Source of the DNA: an uncultured Collinsella sp.
Lineage (GTDB): Bacteria > Actinomycetota > Coriobacteriia > Coriobacteriales > Coriobacteriaceae
Length of the DNA stretch: 13,915 nt
Assembly: GCA_905207425.1 (NCBI GenBank)
Contig: CAJLLB010000042.1
Span: 1-13,915, forward strand
Reading direction: 5' to 3'
The notes below the pieces were generated by a model. The model was not told the origin of the DNA, did no database searches, and saw nothing but the letters and a program-made list of their open reading frames with translations. Positions 1 to 7,692 of the stretch are shown here, in pieces; positions within the stretch are counted from its first letter, which is position 1; every line of letters starts with the position of its first letter. The translations under genes were made by a program, and so were the position numbers.

Positions 1-923
1 TGCAGCTCGCCGCGCGCCAGCATGGGCTTGAGCAGGTTGCCCGCGTCCATGGAACCCTCGGTCTTGCCCGCGCCCACAATGGTGTGCAGTTCGTCAATGA
101 AGAGGATGATTTCACCGTTGGATTCCGTCACTTCCTTCAGGAAAGATTTCAAGCGTTCCTCGAATTCCCCGCGATACTTGGCCCCGGCAAGCATGGACCC
201 GATGTTCAGGGACACGATGCGCTTGTTGCGCATGCTTTCCGGAACGTCGCCGTTCACGATGCGGCGCGCCAGACCTTCCGCAATGGCGGTCTTCCCTACG
301 CCGGGCTCGCCGATGAGCACGGGATTGTTCTTGGTTCTGCGGGAAAGTATCTGGAGTACGCGGCGGATTTCCGTGTCACGGCCGATCACCGGGTCGATTT
401 TTCCGGCGCGGGCGCGGGCCGTCAGGTCCGTGCCGTATTTTTCCAGCGTCTGGTACTTGCCTTCCGGATTGTCGTCCGTTACGCGCTGGTTGCCGCGCAC
501 TTCCTTCATGGCGGCCAGATAATTGTCCTTGGTCAGGCCGAACGTGTCGGTCAGCTGGTGCACCTTGTTCTGCGTGTCCAGGGCGCCCAGCATGAAATGT
601 TCCACACTGAGGTAGTCGTCCTTGAGCTTTTTGCGCTCTTCCTCCGCGGCCTGCATCACGGTAGCCAGGTCACGGCCTATCTGCGGCTGTGTGGAAGCTC
701 CGCTCTGGGTGGGTTCATGGGCCACTTCACTCTTTGCGGCCTGAAGGAGAAGTCCCGGATCACAGGATGCCTTGCGGAGAATGGGAGGCAGAATGCCGCC
801 TTCCTGCTCCAACAACGCCACCAGAACATCAAGAGAAGAGATTTCCGGCTTTCCCAGCCGCCCCGCGGCCTGCTGCGCCTGCATCAGCGCTTCTTGAAAT
901 TTTGTTGTTAGATTATTAAGCAT
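1..923 (-). CDS. clpB: ATP-dependent chaperone ClpB, N-terminal 307 residues (3' end outside window)
   Basis: ClpB is a cytosolic AAA+ hexamer that pulls polypeptides out of aggregates together with DnaK. Reading the minus strand from the ATG at 923 gives an open frame to the window edge, so only the first 307 of roughly 860 usual residues are present. Visible in order: a Clp N-domain (about 1-150), then the first AAA+ module with Walker A GEPGVGKT at 205-212 and Walker B ILFIDE at 273-278 followed by LHTIVGAG. The long N-domain plus [11 protein letters not shown] is typical of ClpB/ClpC; a serine-, alanine- and glutamine-rich linker near 70-82 separates the two N-domain repeats. The middle coiled coil that would separate ClpB from ClpC lies outside, so ClpC is the alternative. 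No Shine-Dalgarno sequence precedes the ATG, and no CIRCE element is visible upstream. It is divergent from the alpha-galactosidase gene across 172 bases. Confidence 0.9.
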   Translation of the reverse strand, partial: MLNNLTTKFQEALMQAQQAAGRLGKPEISSLDVLVALLEQEGGILPPILRKASCDPGLLLQAAKSEVAHEPTQSGASTQPQIGRDLATVMQAAEEERKKLKDDYLSVEHFMLGALDTQNKVHQLTDTFGLTKDNYLAAMKEVRGNQRVTDDNPEGKYQTLEKYGTDLTARARAGKIDPVIGRDTEIRRVLQILSRRTKNNPVLIGEPGVGKTAIAEGLARRIVNGDVPESMRNKRIVSLNIGSMLAGAKYRGEFEERLKSFLKEVTESNGEIILFIDELHTIVGAGKTEGSMDAGNLLKPMLARGEL

Positions 924-1027
924 GGTATGTTGGTGTTTTAGACATAAGAATGGTCCCAACCGTTGAATAGGTAAACAAGATTTTTCCTGTTATCTAAAAA
1001 TTTATCTCCGGAAATCTTACTATGTCG

Positions 1028-1056
1028 TTGCCATGGACTGCTTCTTTTCATAAATT
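1028..1056 (+). promoter_or_regulatory. candidate sigma-70-type promoter of the alpha-galactosidase gene
   Basis: TTGCCA (1028-1033) is followed after exactly 17 bases by TAAATT (1051-1056), matching the -35/-10 consensus at 5 of 6 and 4 of 6 positions. Transcription would start near 1063 and leave about 33 bases before the ATG at 1096. The surrounding 924-1095 region is AT-rich compared with its flanks. This is prediction from pattern only. Confidence 0.4.
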
Positions 1057-1095
1057 GAATTCTTCCTTTCTCATTACCTTTTATTCGACATCACA

Positions 1096-2697
1096 ATGCC
1101 CTCTTTTTCCCCCTCGCTCGCCTGCTCCGTTCTGTTCCTGGCTCCCATGCCCGTTTTCTCCAAGGAAATGCCTTCCCCGTACCCGGCCCCTGAATCCGGG
1201 CTGCGCCTGACTCCTCCGGAATCACCGGCTCCCCTCCTGAATGAACCGCGGCTCTTCGGAGCCCGTCCCGGCTCTCCCATCCAGTTCTCCGTCTGCGCCA
1301 GCGGAGAACGCCCCATGAGCTTCGCCGCCGCCAAACTTCCTCCAGGGCTGAAGCTGGACAAGGAAACCGGCATCATCACAGGTAAAATCAGCCGCCCGGG
1401 AGTTTATTCCTTTCCCGTGCAGGCAAGCAACAGCCACGGCAAAACACAAGGAACCATCACCATCCGCATCGGGCAGGAAATATGCCTGACGCCTCCCATG
1501 GGCTGGAGCAGCTGGTATTCCTACAGCGGCGGCGTAAGCCAGGAAAACATCCTGAAAACCGCCCGTCTGCTCGTAAATTCCGGGCTGGCCCGCTACGGCT
1601 ACAGCTACGTCAACATTGACGATTGCTGGCAGGGCGCCAGAGGCGGCAAGTACCGCGCCATCCAGCCCAACAAGCGCTTTCCGGACATGAAGGCCATGTG
1701 CAATGAAATCCACAGCCTCGGACTCAAGGCGGGGATTTATTCCTCCCCGTGGATGGGCACTTATGCCGGCTACATAGGCGGTTCTTCCCCCAATCCCCAG
1801 GGAGATTATTCCTCTCTGGCTCTTCCGGAAAACAAACGTCCGCAACCCGACCAGTTGTTTGGCGCCTGCCCGGGGTCCAAACAACTGGGAGCCACCAAGG
1901 TCGGCCCCGTATGGATGGTTACCCAGGATGCCCGGCAGTGGGCGGAATGGGGGTTCGATTACGTGAAGATGGACTGGTACCTGATCGACGTACCTAATAC
2001 GGAGAGAATCGCCTCAGACTTGAAAAAAAGCGGCAGGGATATTGTCCTGAGCGTCTCCAATTCAACCCCGTTTGAAATTGCCGGTCCCATCAGCAAAATA
2101 ACCAACGTATGGCGCACTACCGGAGATATTGAAGACCATTGGGGCAGCTTGAAAAAAATCGCTTCCTCCCAGGGGAAATGGCAGCCTTACACCAGACCGG
2201 GACACTGGAATGATCCCGATATGCTCCAGATCGGCCGGCTGGGCAAAGTCGGGCGTGCGAACACCACTTTCGAACCCACCCGGCTGACTCCGGATGAACA
2301 ATATTTCCAAATGTCCTTCTGGTCCATTATGTCCGCCCCCCTGATCATTTCATGCGATCTGGAGCATCTGGACGATTTTACCCGGGGCCTCCTGTGCAAC
2401 AGGGAAGTGATTGCCGTCAACCAGACATTTTACGGACCTGCGGAAAAGGTCTTATCCGCCAATGATTGCGAAGTATGGGTCAAACCATTGGACGGCACCC
2501 GGTGCGCCATCGGCTTCTTCAATACGGGCAACCAGCGCCGGACCGTCAAGGTGCCGCTTTCCCTCCTCAAATTGAAATCTCCGCAAAACGTCCGGGACTT
2601 GTGGAAACAGGAAGACGCCGGCACCATCCGGCAGGAAATGAATGTGGAACTTAACCCGCACGGGGCGTCCCTGTTTCTTTTGGACGGCAAAAAATAA
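1096..2697 (+). CDS. secreted GH27-family alpha-galactosidase with N-terminal Ig-like (He_PIG) domain
   Basis: Predicted glycoside hydrolase of family 27, which releases terminal alpha-linked galactose by a retaining mechanism; the substrate could be a dietary galactoside or a host glycan. The 533-residue protein opens with a hydrophobic stretch ending near residue 22 that looks like a signal peptide, although its n-region has little positive charge. Residues about 48-127 form a putative Ig/cadherin-like He_PIG domain, recognisable by LPPGLKLDKETGIITG at 81-96. The catalytic barrel begins at LTPPMGWSSW (131-140). By family pattern the nucleophile is Asp293 in YVKMD and the acid/base is Asp344 in RTTGDIEDHW; GHWNDPDML (369-377) is another GH27 hallmark. 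A beta-sandwich domain closes the chain (about 440-530). The start is the first ATG before the signal peptide; no Shine-Dalgarno sequence is visible. CGG arginine codons are frequent, unlike genes on the right of the window. Exact substrate is not readable from sequence. Confidence 0.88.
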   Translation: MPSFSPSLACSVLFLAPMPVFSKEMPSPYPAPESGLRLTPPESPAPLLNEPRLFGARPGSPIQFSVCASGERPMSFAAAKLPPGLKLDKETGIITGKISRPGVYSFPVQASNSHGKTQGTITIRIGQEICLTPPMGWSSWYSYSGGVSQENILKTARLLVNSGLARYGYSYVNIDDCWQGARGGKYRAIQPNKRFPDMKAMCNEIHSLGLKAGIYSSPWMGTYAGYIGGSSPNPQGDYSSLALPENKRPQPDQLFGACPGSKQLGATKVGPVWMVTQDARQWAEWGFDYVKMDWYLIDVPNTERIASDLKKSGRDIVLSVSNSTPFEIAGPISKITNVWRTTGDIEDHWGSLKKIASSQGKWQPYTRPGHWNDPDMLQIGRLGKVGRANTTFEPTRLTPDEQYFQMSFWSIMSAPLIISCDLEHLDDFTRGLLCNREVIAVNQTFYGPAEKVLSANDCEVWVKPLDGTRCAIGFFNTGNQRRTVKVPLSLLKLKSPQNVRDLWKQEDAGTIRQEMNVELNPHGASLFLLDGKK

Positions 2698-2738
2698 AGA
2701 GGGTGCCGGTTCATCCCCGGATGCCATCCTGCAAATGA

Positions 2739-2833
2739 CAAGCGCCCGGGGACCGGAAAAAGACGCAGAGCCAAGGCGCCGGCCAAAACCGGGCGATTTC
2801 TCCGCAGGGGTATTTTCCGGACCGGGGCGCTTG
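2739..2833. repeat. long imperfect inverted repeat between convergent genes, possible bidirectional terminator
   Basis: The left arm CAAGCGCCC (2739-2747) and CCGGAAAA (2753-2760) pair with TTTTCCGG (2813-2820) and GGGCGCTTG (2825-2833), with a short mismatched bulge between the two blocks. The apical 52 bases contain further GC-rich short palindromes around 2776-2794. It lies between the stops of the alpha-galactosidase gene (2697) and kdpC (2847), where a two-way terminator would be expected. A-runs and T-runs flank the inner arms rather than the outer ones, so a classic terminator form is not clear. Confidence 0.5.
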
Positions 2834-2846
2834 TTGCTCCCTGCCG

Positions 2847-3413
2847 CTAACTGCGGGGCAATTTATCCAGGGCGGCGTTCAAAGTCATCACGTTAATCAC
2901 GTTTTCCCCCAGAATGCCTCCACTGATGAAATGTTCGGCCACCGTCTTCCGGATTTTTTCCGGGTCCTCTCCCCGGGCGGCGGCAACGCGGTTCACCTGG
3001 AATTCCGCCGCCTCCGGTGAGATGAAGGACTCCAGACCGCTGCCGGACGCAAAAAGCAGGTCCGCCGGAACGGGCGTCCCCTGCGGCAGGCCGTGGGCCT
3101 TCAGTAGCGCTGCCTTGCGTTCCGCCACCGTCTTCACCAGCTCTGCGGAAGTCCAGGAAAGGTTGCTGGCTCCGGAAGGCATGGTGGCGTAGTCTCCGGC
3201 GGAAGGCCTGGGCCAGAAATATTTGGCGGAAGTAAAGGGCTGGGCGATGAGCTCCGACGCGATGACTTCCCCCTGCTCATTCCGGATCAGGGAGCCATGC
3301 GCCTGGTGGGGGAATACGGCCAGGCTGACGAGTGTGACAGCCGCGGGATAAATGCCGCCGGTGATGACGGCCAGCGCCAGGAAAAGGCGCAGATTGGGAA
3401 ATGTCCATTTCAT
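2847..3413 (-). CDS. kdpC: potassium-transporting ATPase subunit KdpC
   Basis: KdpC is the small accessory subunit of the KdpFABC importer. It has one membrane helix and a periplasmic domain, and is thought to support potassium affinity and complex stability. The product is 188 residues, the usual family length (about 190). Residues 8-33 form the single hydrophobic helix. The soluble part shows family hallmarks: YFWPRPSAGDY (65-75), SGASNL (80-85), VPADLLFASGSGLESFISPEAA near the middle, and a C-terminal NVMTLNAALD. The ATG at 3413 lies 29 bases after the kdpB stop, and no Shine-Dalgarno sequence is visible upstream. This contrasts with kdpF, kdpA and kdpB, which all have clear ones. It is the last gene of the kdp operon. 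It appears to belong to the left-hand genomic style, while kdpA and kdpF belong to the right-hand style. Confidence 0.95.
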   Translation of the reverse strand: MKWTFPNLRLFLALAVITGGIYPAAVTLVSLAVFPHQAHGSLIRNEQGEVIASELIAQPFTSAKYFWPRPSAGDYATMPSGASNLSWTSAELVKTVAERKAALLKAHGLPQGTPVPADLLFASGSGLESFISPEAAEFQVNRVAAARGEDPEKIRKTVAEHFISGGILGENVINVMTLNAALDKLPRS

Positions 3414-3442
3414 AATAATTCGACAGGTTGGGTTTTGATTGT

Positions 3443-5518
3443 TCAGACGAGGTGCAGGGCCGTGACGGCCATGTCTATGAGCTTGATACCGATGAAAGGC
3501 GCAATCAGGCCTCCGACGCCGTAGATGAGGATGTTGCGTTTCAGCAGGGAGGCGGCCCCGGACGGACGGTAGGAAACCCCTTTCAAGGCCAGCGGGATCA
3601 ATGCCACAATGATCAGGGCATTGAAAATAACGGCGCTCAAAATGGCGCTCTGCGGGGAATGCAGCCCCATGACGTTCAGTGCGGAAAGCGGGCCGTTGAC
3701 CATGCCGTCAGCAACGAACAGCCCCGCGAACATGGCGGGAATGATGGCGAAGTATTTGGCCACATCATTGGCAAAGGAGAAGGTCGTCAGCGCACCGCGG
3801 GTGATCAGCAGCTGCTTGCCGATCTCCACGATCTCGATCAATTTGGTCGGGTTGCTGTCCAGGTCAACCATGTTGCCCGCCTCCCGGGCGGCCTGCGTGC
3901 CGGTATTCATCGCCACGCCCACGTCGGCCTGGGCCAGGGCGGGCGCGTCGTTGGTGCCGTCTCCGGTCATGGCTACCAGATGGCCAGCCGCCTGTTCCTC
4001 CCGGATGCGCGCCAGCTTCATTTCCGGCGTGGCTTCCGCCATGAAATCATCCACGCCGGCCTCCGCCGCAATGGAAGCGGCGGTCAGGGCATTGTCCCCC
4101 GTCACCATGACGGTGCGTATGCCCATGGCCCGGAGACGGGCGAAGCGTTCCTTGATGCCTCCCTTGACAATGTCTTTCAGATAAATGACGCCCAGCACGT
4201 CCCTTCCCCTGGCTACAACCAGCGGGGTTCCTCCTGCGCGGGCTACGTTCTGGACGGTCATCTCCACTTCCTGCGGGAAAGTCCCGCCCTGCTCCTTCAC
4301 CCACTGCGCTACGCTTTCCGCCGCGCCTTTGCGGATGGAGACGGCCGGCTGGCCGTCATGCCCGGCAATGTCCACGCCGCTCATGCGCGTGGAGGCGGAG
4401 AACGGGACAAAGGCGACATGTTCGGCATCCATGTGGCTTCCCCGGATGCCGAACAGCTTCTTGGCCAGTACGACGATGCTGCGGCCTTCCGGCGTTTCAT
4501 CGGACAGGGAGGCAAGCTGGGCGGCTTCCGCCAGCTTCTGTTCCTCCACGCCGGGAGCGGGCAGGAATTCATTCGCCATACGGTTGCCGAAGGTGATGGT
4601 GCCGGTCTTGTCCAGCATCAGCACGTCGATGTCCCCGGCCGCTTCCACGGCGCGGCCCGACGTAGCCAGCACATTCCGGCGCACCAGACGGTCAATGCCG
4701 CTGATGCCGATGGCGCTCAGCAGGCCGCCGATCGTCGTCGGAATCAGGCACACCAGCAGGGCAATCAGGGTGGAAATGGGAATCTGCACGCCGCTGTACA
4801 CGGCGAAGGGGTACATGGTGACCACCACCACCAGGAAGATGATGGTCAGAGACACCAACAGGGTGTTCAGTGCGATCTCATTGGGAGTTTTCTTGCGGGA
4901 GGCACCCTCCACCAAGGCGATCATCCGGTCCAGGAAGCTGTTGCCCGGCTCGGAGGTGATGCGAATCTTCAGCCAGTCGGACACTACAGTAGTGCCGCCG
5001 GTGACGGAGCAGAAGTCGCCGCCGCTCTCCCGGACCACGGGGGCGGACTCGCCGGTGATGGCGGACTCGTCAACGGAAGCAGCGCCCTCGATGACGTCGC
5101 CGTCGCCGGGAATCTGCTCGCCGGCGCGTACGATCACCAGGTCGCCGCGCGTAAGCTCGGTGCCGGGAACGACGGTGAAGTGCTCCTTGTCCTCAACGGA
5201 CTCGATGCGATGGGCCTCGACATCCTTCTTGGCCGCACGCAGGGAATCGGCCTGAGCCTTACCGCGGCCCTCGGCAAGCGCCTCGGCGAAGTTCGAGAAC
5301 AGGTCGGTGAGCCACAGGATGACCGCGATGGCGACCACATAGTAGGTGGGCACGCCCGCGTCCTGCACACCGAAGATGGAAGCGACGGCCAGGACGGAGG
5401 TCATGACGGCGGAAAGCCACACCAGGAACATGACCGGGTTTTGAATCTGGACGCGAGGATCCAGCTTGGCAAACGAGTCGCGGACCGCGCGGCCCATCAT
5501 GTCTTTTTGCATAGCCAT
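3443..5518 (-). CDS. kdpB: potassium-transporting P-type ATPase subunit KdpB, apparently chimeric
   Basis: KdpB is the ATP-hydrolysing P-type ATPase subunit of KdpFABC in the inner membrane. The product is 691 residues, normal for the family. Visible: two N-terminal helices (about 30-75), the actuator domain with TGES at 155-158, the membrane motif CLIPTTIGG (257-265), the phosphorylation site DKTGT with Asp303, and the hinge [17 protein letters not shown]-terminal helices follow. The ATG at 5518 is chosen because AGAGGG precedes it by nine bases and because it starts 16 bases after the kdpA stop; a longer in-frame start at 5572 would overlap kdpA. All eight arginine codons between 5518 and 5033 are CGC or CGT; the first CGG is at 5030-5032 (Arg163), and CGG and AGG recur after that. 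This suggests that the 5' third and the remaining two thirds have different origins, though the frame stays open and all motifs are intact. Confidence 0.95.
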   Translation of the reverse strand: MAMQKDMMGRAVRDSFAKLDPRVQIQNPVMFLVWLSAVMTSVLAVASIFGVQDAGVPTYYVVAIAVILWLTDLFSNFAEALAEGRGKAQADSLRAAKKDVEAHRIESVEDKEHFTVVPGTELTRGDLVIVRAGEQIPGDGDVIEGAASVDESAITGESAPVVRESGGDFCSVTGGTTVVSDWLKIRITSEPGNSFLDRMIALVEGASRKKTPNEIALNTLLVSLTIIFLVVVVTMYPFAVYSGVQIPISTLIALLVCLIPTTIGGLLSAIGISGIDRLVRRNVLATSGRAVEAAGDIDVLMLDKTGTITFGNRMANEFLPAPGVEEQKLAEAAQLASLSDETPEGRSIVVLAKKLFGIRGSHMDAEHVAFVPFSASTRMSGVDIAGHDGQPAVSIRKGAAESVAQWVKEQGGTFPQEVEMTVQNVARAGGTPLVVARGRDVLGVIYLKDIVKGGIKERFARLRAMGIRTVMVTGDNALTAASIAAEAGVDDFMAEATPEMKLARIREEQAAGHLVAMTGDGTNDAPALAQADVGVAMNTGTQAAREAGNMVDLDSNPTKLIEIVEIGKQLLITRGALTTFSFANDVAKYFAIIPAMFAGLFVADGMVNGPLSALNVMGLHSPQSAILSAVIFNALIIVALIPLALKGVSYRPSGAASLLKRNILIYGVGGLIAPFIGIKLIDMAVTALHLV
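4900..5110. other. probable junction between two genomic styles inside kdpB
   Basis: Within this interval the sequence passes from right-hand style (CGC/CGT arginine codons, strong ribosome binding sites further right) to left-hand style (CGG and AGG arginine codons, no ribosome binding sites further left). The interval includes the conserved actuator segment around TGES (bases 5045-5056), where unrelated species could share a long identical stretch. The exact breakpoint cannot be placed by eye; 5033-5110 is my best estimate. Frame is preserved. An assembly join or a recombination event would look the same here. Confidence 0.5.
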
Positions 5519-5534
5519 AAATCTGCGCCCTCTT

Positions 5535-7358
5535 TTACGCAATCGTCTGGAAGAACTCGGCAACGGGGCCAAGCGCCAGGGCCGGGAAGAAGCTCAGGGC
5601 ACCGATCAGCAGAACGATGAACACGAGCAGGAATACGAACATGCCGTTGGTGGTAGACAAGGTACCGGCACTCTCGGCGACCTTACCCTTCTTGGCCAGC
5701 GAGCCGGCGATAGCCAGCGTACCGATGATGGGCATGAAGCGGGCGAACAGCATCTCGAGGCCGAGCATGACGTTGATCCAGGGAATGTTGCAGTTCATGC
5801 CTGCAAACGCCGAGCCGTTGTTGCCGCCGCATGAGGTGAAGGCATACAGCACCTCGGAGAAGCCGTGCGCGCCACCATTGTTGAGCTGGTCGGCAAGACC
5901 GGGCACCATGCAGGCGATGGCCGAACACACCAGAATGGCAAACGGAGTTGCCAAGCACAGGACAACCGCCCAGCGCATCTCGCCCGGCTCGATCTTCTTG
6001 CCCAGGAACTCAGGCGTGCGTCCGACCATGAGGCCGGCGATGAACACTGTGAGGATGGCGAAGCCGATCATGCCGTACAGGCCGCAGCCCACGCCGCCGA
6101 AGACGACCTCGCCCAGAGCAATCTGGAGCATCTGGACAAAACCGCCCAGCGGGGTGTAGGAGTCGTGCATGGAGTTAACCGAGCCGTTGGAAGCAGCCGT
6201 CGTGAAAGCGGACCAGGTAGAAGATGAGGCGATACCGAAACGGCTCTCCTTGCCCTCCATGTTGCCGCCGGCCTGGCCGTCGGTCATCTCGATATTGACC
6301 GCTCCGCCATCGGCCAGCTGCGGGGTGCCCGCATGCTCGTTGGCGGCAATGATGCCGGTGAAGATCACCAGCAGGATGAACATGGCGGCAAAGATGGCCT
6401 TGCCCTGCTTGGTGTTCTTGACGCCGATACCGAAGGTGAAGCAACAGGCGGCCGGGATCAGCAGCAGGCTGGTCATCTCGATGATGTTGGTGAAAGCACT
6501 GGGGTTCTCATACGGATGGGCGGAGTTCACGCCGAAGAAGCCGCCGCCGTTGGTTCCGGACTGCTTGATGGCGACCTGAGGAGCCGCGGGACCCTGGGGC
6601 AGGAACTGCTCGGTGACCACGCGCGCGCCCTCGACAACCTTGCCGTCGACCTCGACCGTGTCGCCCTCGATCTGGGCGCCGTCGATGACGCTCCAGCCGC
6701 CGTCTGCATTAGGCTGAACAGCGACGGGCTCTACGAGCTCAGCCTTCTGAGCCGGCTGGAAGTTGGAGATGACGCCACCGGCAGCCAGGCAGATGCCAAA
6801 CACGAGGTTCAGCGGGATGAGCACATACAGGACGGTGCGGGTGAGGTCGACCCAGAAGGAACCCAGACCCTGCTCCTTGACCTGACGGAAGCCGCGGATC
6901 AGCGCGAACATGACCGCGATACCGGTGCCAGCGGAAACGAAGTTCTGCACAGTGAGACCCATGAACTGCACAAGGTAGGACAGGGTGGTCTCACCGGAGT
7001 AGGACTGCCAGTTGGTGTTGGTTATGAAGGAAGCAGCCGTATTGAACGACAGGTCCCATGACACACCCGGCAGGTGCTGGGGATTGCCTGGCAAGAAGGA
7101 CTGAAGCGCCTGGAGTGCCACAAGAGTCACGAGGCCGATCCCCGAAAAGACCAGCACGCTCGCCAGATAGCGCCTACACCCCATCTGTTCTGCCGCGTCG
7201 ATGCGAAGCAGACGATAGACGCCACGCTCCACAGGAGCAATCACAGGCGACAGGAACGTATGCTCACCATCCATGATATGGGCCATGAACCGACCGAGCG
7301 GAACGGCCAGGACGACGAGTACGGCAAAGTACAAGATGTACTGAATCGCAGCGTCCAT
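5535..7358 (-). CDS. kdpA: potassium-transporting ATPase subunit KdpA
   Basis: KdpA is the channel-like potassium-binding subunit of KdpFABC, related to the Trk/Ktr/HKT superfamily with four pore-loop repeats. The protein is a 607-residue polytopic membrane protein beginning [14 protein letters not shown]. Pore-loop signatures are visible: [12 protein letters not shown] (near 113), [19 protein letters not shown] (near 268), [12 protein letters not shown], and [11 protein letters not shown] starting at Cys510. Family members are usually about 560 residues. The extra length is mainly an acidic, hydrophilic insertion at roughly residues 212-258, just ahead of the second pore loop, predicted to lie outside the membrane. 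The ATG at 7358 follows kdpF by three bases, and its AGGAG ribosome binding site lies inside the end of kdpF. kdpB begins 16 bases downstream, so translation of the three is probably coupled. Style is that of the right half of the window. Confidence 0.96.
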   Translation of the reverse strand: MDAAIQYILYFAVLVVLAVPLGRFMAHIMDGEHTFLSPVIAPVERGVYRLLRIDAAEQMGCRRYLASVLVFSGIGLVTLVALQALQSFLPGNPQHLPGVSWDLSFNTAASFITNTNWQSYSGETTLSYLVQFMGLTVQNFVSAGTGIAVMFALIRGFRQVKEQGLGSFWVDLTRTVLYVLIPLNLVFGICLAAGGVISNFQPAQKAELVEPVAVQPNADGGWSVIDGAQIEGDTVEVDGKVVEGARVVTEQFLPQGPAAPQVAIKQSGTNGGGFFGVNSAHPYENPSAFTNIIEMTSLLLIPAACCFTFGIGVKNTKQGKAIFAAMFILLVIFTGIIAANEHAGTPQLADGGAVNIEMTDGQAGGNMEGKESRFGIASSSTWSAFTTAASNGSVNSMHDSYTPLGGFVQMLQIALGEVVFGGVGCGLYGMIGFAILTVFIAGLMVGRTPEFLGKKIEPGEMRWAVVLCLATPFAILVCSAIACMVPGLADQLNNGGAHGFSEVLYAFTSCGGNNGSAFAGMNCNIPWINVMLGLEMLFARFMPIIGTLAIAGSLAKKGKVAESAGTLSTTNGMFVFLLVFIVLLIGALSFFPALALGPVAEFFQTIA

Positions 7359-7361
7359 AGT

Positions 7362-7448
7362 TTACGAATCACTCCTCATCAGAATGTAGATGTAATAGAT
7401 AAGAAGTCCGATGCAGACGACTCCGATGATGGGAATGAGGATGTCCAT
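7362..7448 (-). CDS. kdpF: potassium-transporting ATPase small subunit KdpF
   Basis: This is a 28-residue single-helix peptide, MDILIPIIGVVCIGLLIYY followed by IYILMRSDS. KdpF is a lipid-like small subunit that stabilises the Kdp complex; the family is about 25-30 residues long and one transmembrane helix, as here. The ATG at 7448 is preceded by AAAGGGG with good spacing. The TAA is at 7362-7364, three bases before the kdpA start, giving the canonical kdpF-kdpA order. Position and helix together make the call firm even though so short a peptide carries little family signal. Confidence 0.85.
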   Translation of the reverse strand: MDILIPIIGVVCIGLLIYYIYILMRSDS

Positions 7449-7469
7449 TTACCGCCCCTTTCACACGCG

Positions 7470-7522
7470 GTCCGATGTCTCGGACGCCTGCCCTCGCAAG
7501 CGTCTGGGGACAGTAAACGCTT
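7470..7522 (-). promoter_or_regulatory. structured leader upstream of kdpF with competing hairpins
   Basis: Three small stems can form: GTCCGA/TCGGAC (7470-7475 with 7480-7485, loop of four), GACGC/GCGTC (7483-7487 with 7500-7504) and AAGCGT/ACGCTT (7498-7503 with 7517-7522). The second and third share bases 7500-7503, so they exclude each other. If kdpF transcription starts upstream of 7522, these would lie in its leader. I do not recognise a known riboswitch; a role in control is speculative. Confidence 0.3.
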
Positions 7523-7528
7523 CTAGGG

Positions 7529-7534
7529 ATTAAA
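7529..7534 (-). promoter_or_regulatory. possible -10 element of the kdpFAB operon
   Basis: On the minus strand this reads TTTAAT. No good -35 lies 17 bases upstream, which would fit a promoter that depends on an activator bound at 7562-7583, just upstream of the expected -35 position. Evidence is pattern only. Confidence 0.25.
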
Positions 7535-7561
7535 GAGGCGTGAGGGCCGGGGCTCACGTCC

Positions 7562-7583
7562 TTAAGATGCCGTAAAGATGCAG
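7562..7583. promoter_or_regulatory. 11-base tandem direct repeat, candidate KdpE operator
   Basis: Two adjacent units TTAAGATGCCG (7562-7572) and TAAAGATGCAG (7573-7583) match at 9 of 11 positions, with a repeat period of one helical turn. Response regulators of the OmpR/PhoB family bind such head-to-tail repeats as dimers. The site sits in the middle of the 244 bases between divergent kdpF and kdpD, 27 to 31 bases from possible -10 elements on either side. Assignment to KdpE is inference from position and geometry. Confidence 0.45.
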
Positions 7584-7614
7584 GTAGAAAGCACTATTGC
7601 AGCTGCAGTGCGCC

Positions 7615-7620
7615 TATACT
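7615..7620 (+). promoter_or_regulatory. possible -10 element of kdpDE
   Basis: TATACT differs from the TATAAT consensus at one position and lies 72 bases upstream of the kdpD start. The -35 position (about 7592-7597) is a poor match, which would fit activator dependence. The direct repeat at 7562-7583 lies just upstream. Confidence 0.3.
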
Positions 7621-7692
7621 CGACCTCGCGAGCATACAGTGGTGTCTTCACCGCGTATGCACGCATGGACAACGCTTCAGAAAGGCTACGCT

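Noticed and set aside
924..1095. Heat-shock promoter or CIRCE operator for clpB
   Set aside because: CTTGTT and GACCATTC are present on the minus strand but at a spacing about four bases too long for a sigma-32 promoter, and no TTAGCACTC inverted repeat exists.
5519..5572. Longer KdpB start overlapping kdpA
   Set aside because: The additional 18 residues are Arg- and Ser-rich and out of keeping with KdpB; the ATG at 5518 has AGAGGG nine bases upstream.
3428..5620. A 730-codon open frame on the plus strand opposite kdpB
   Set aside because: Its product is rich in His, Gly, Gln and Asp with no recognisable domain, and it mirrors kdpB codon for codon. High GC coding DNA often leaves the antisense frame open.
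7449..7600. Cyclic di-AMP (ydaO-type) riboswitch upstream of kdpF
   Set aside because: Such switches often control potassium transporters, but I could not find the conserved core sequences in the minus-strand leader.
7597..7692. Longer KdpD starting at TTG 7597
   Set aside because: No ribosome binding site there, the extra 32 residues lack family similarity, and the frame crosses the likely -10 element. ATG 7693 has AGAAAGG upstream.
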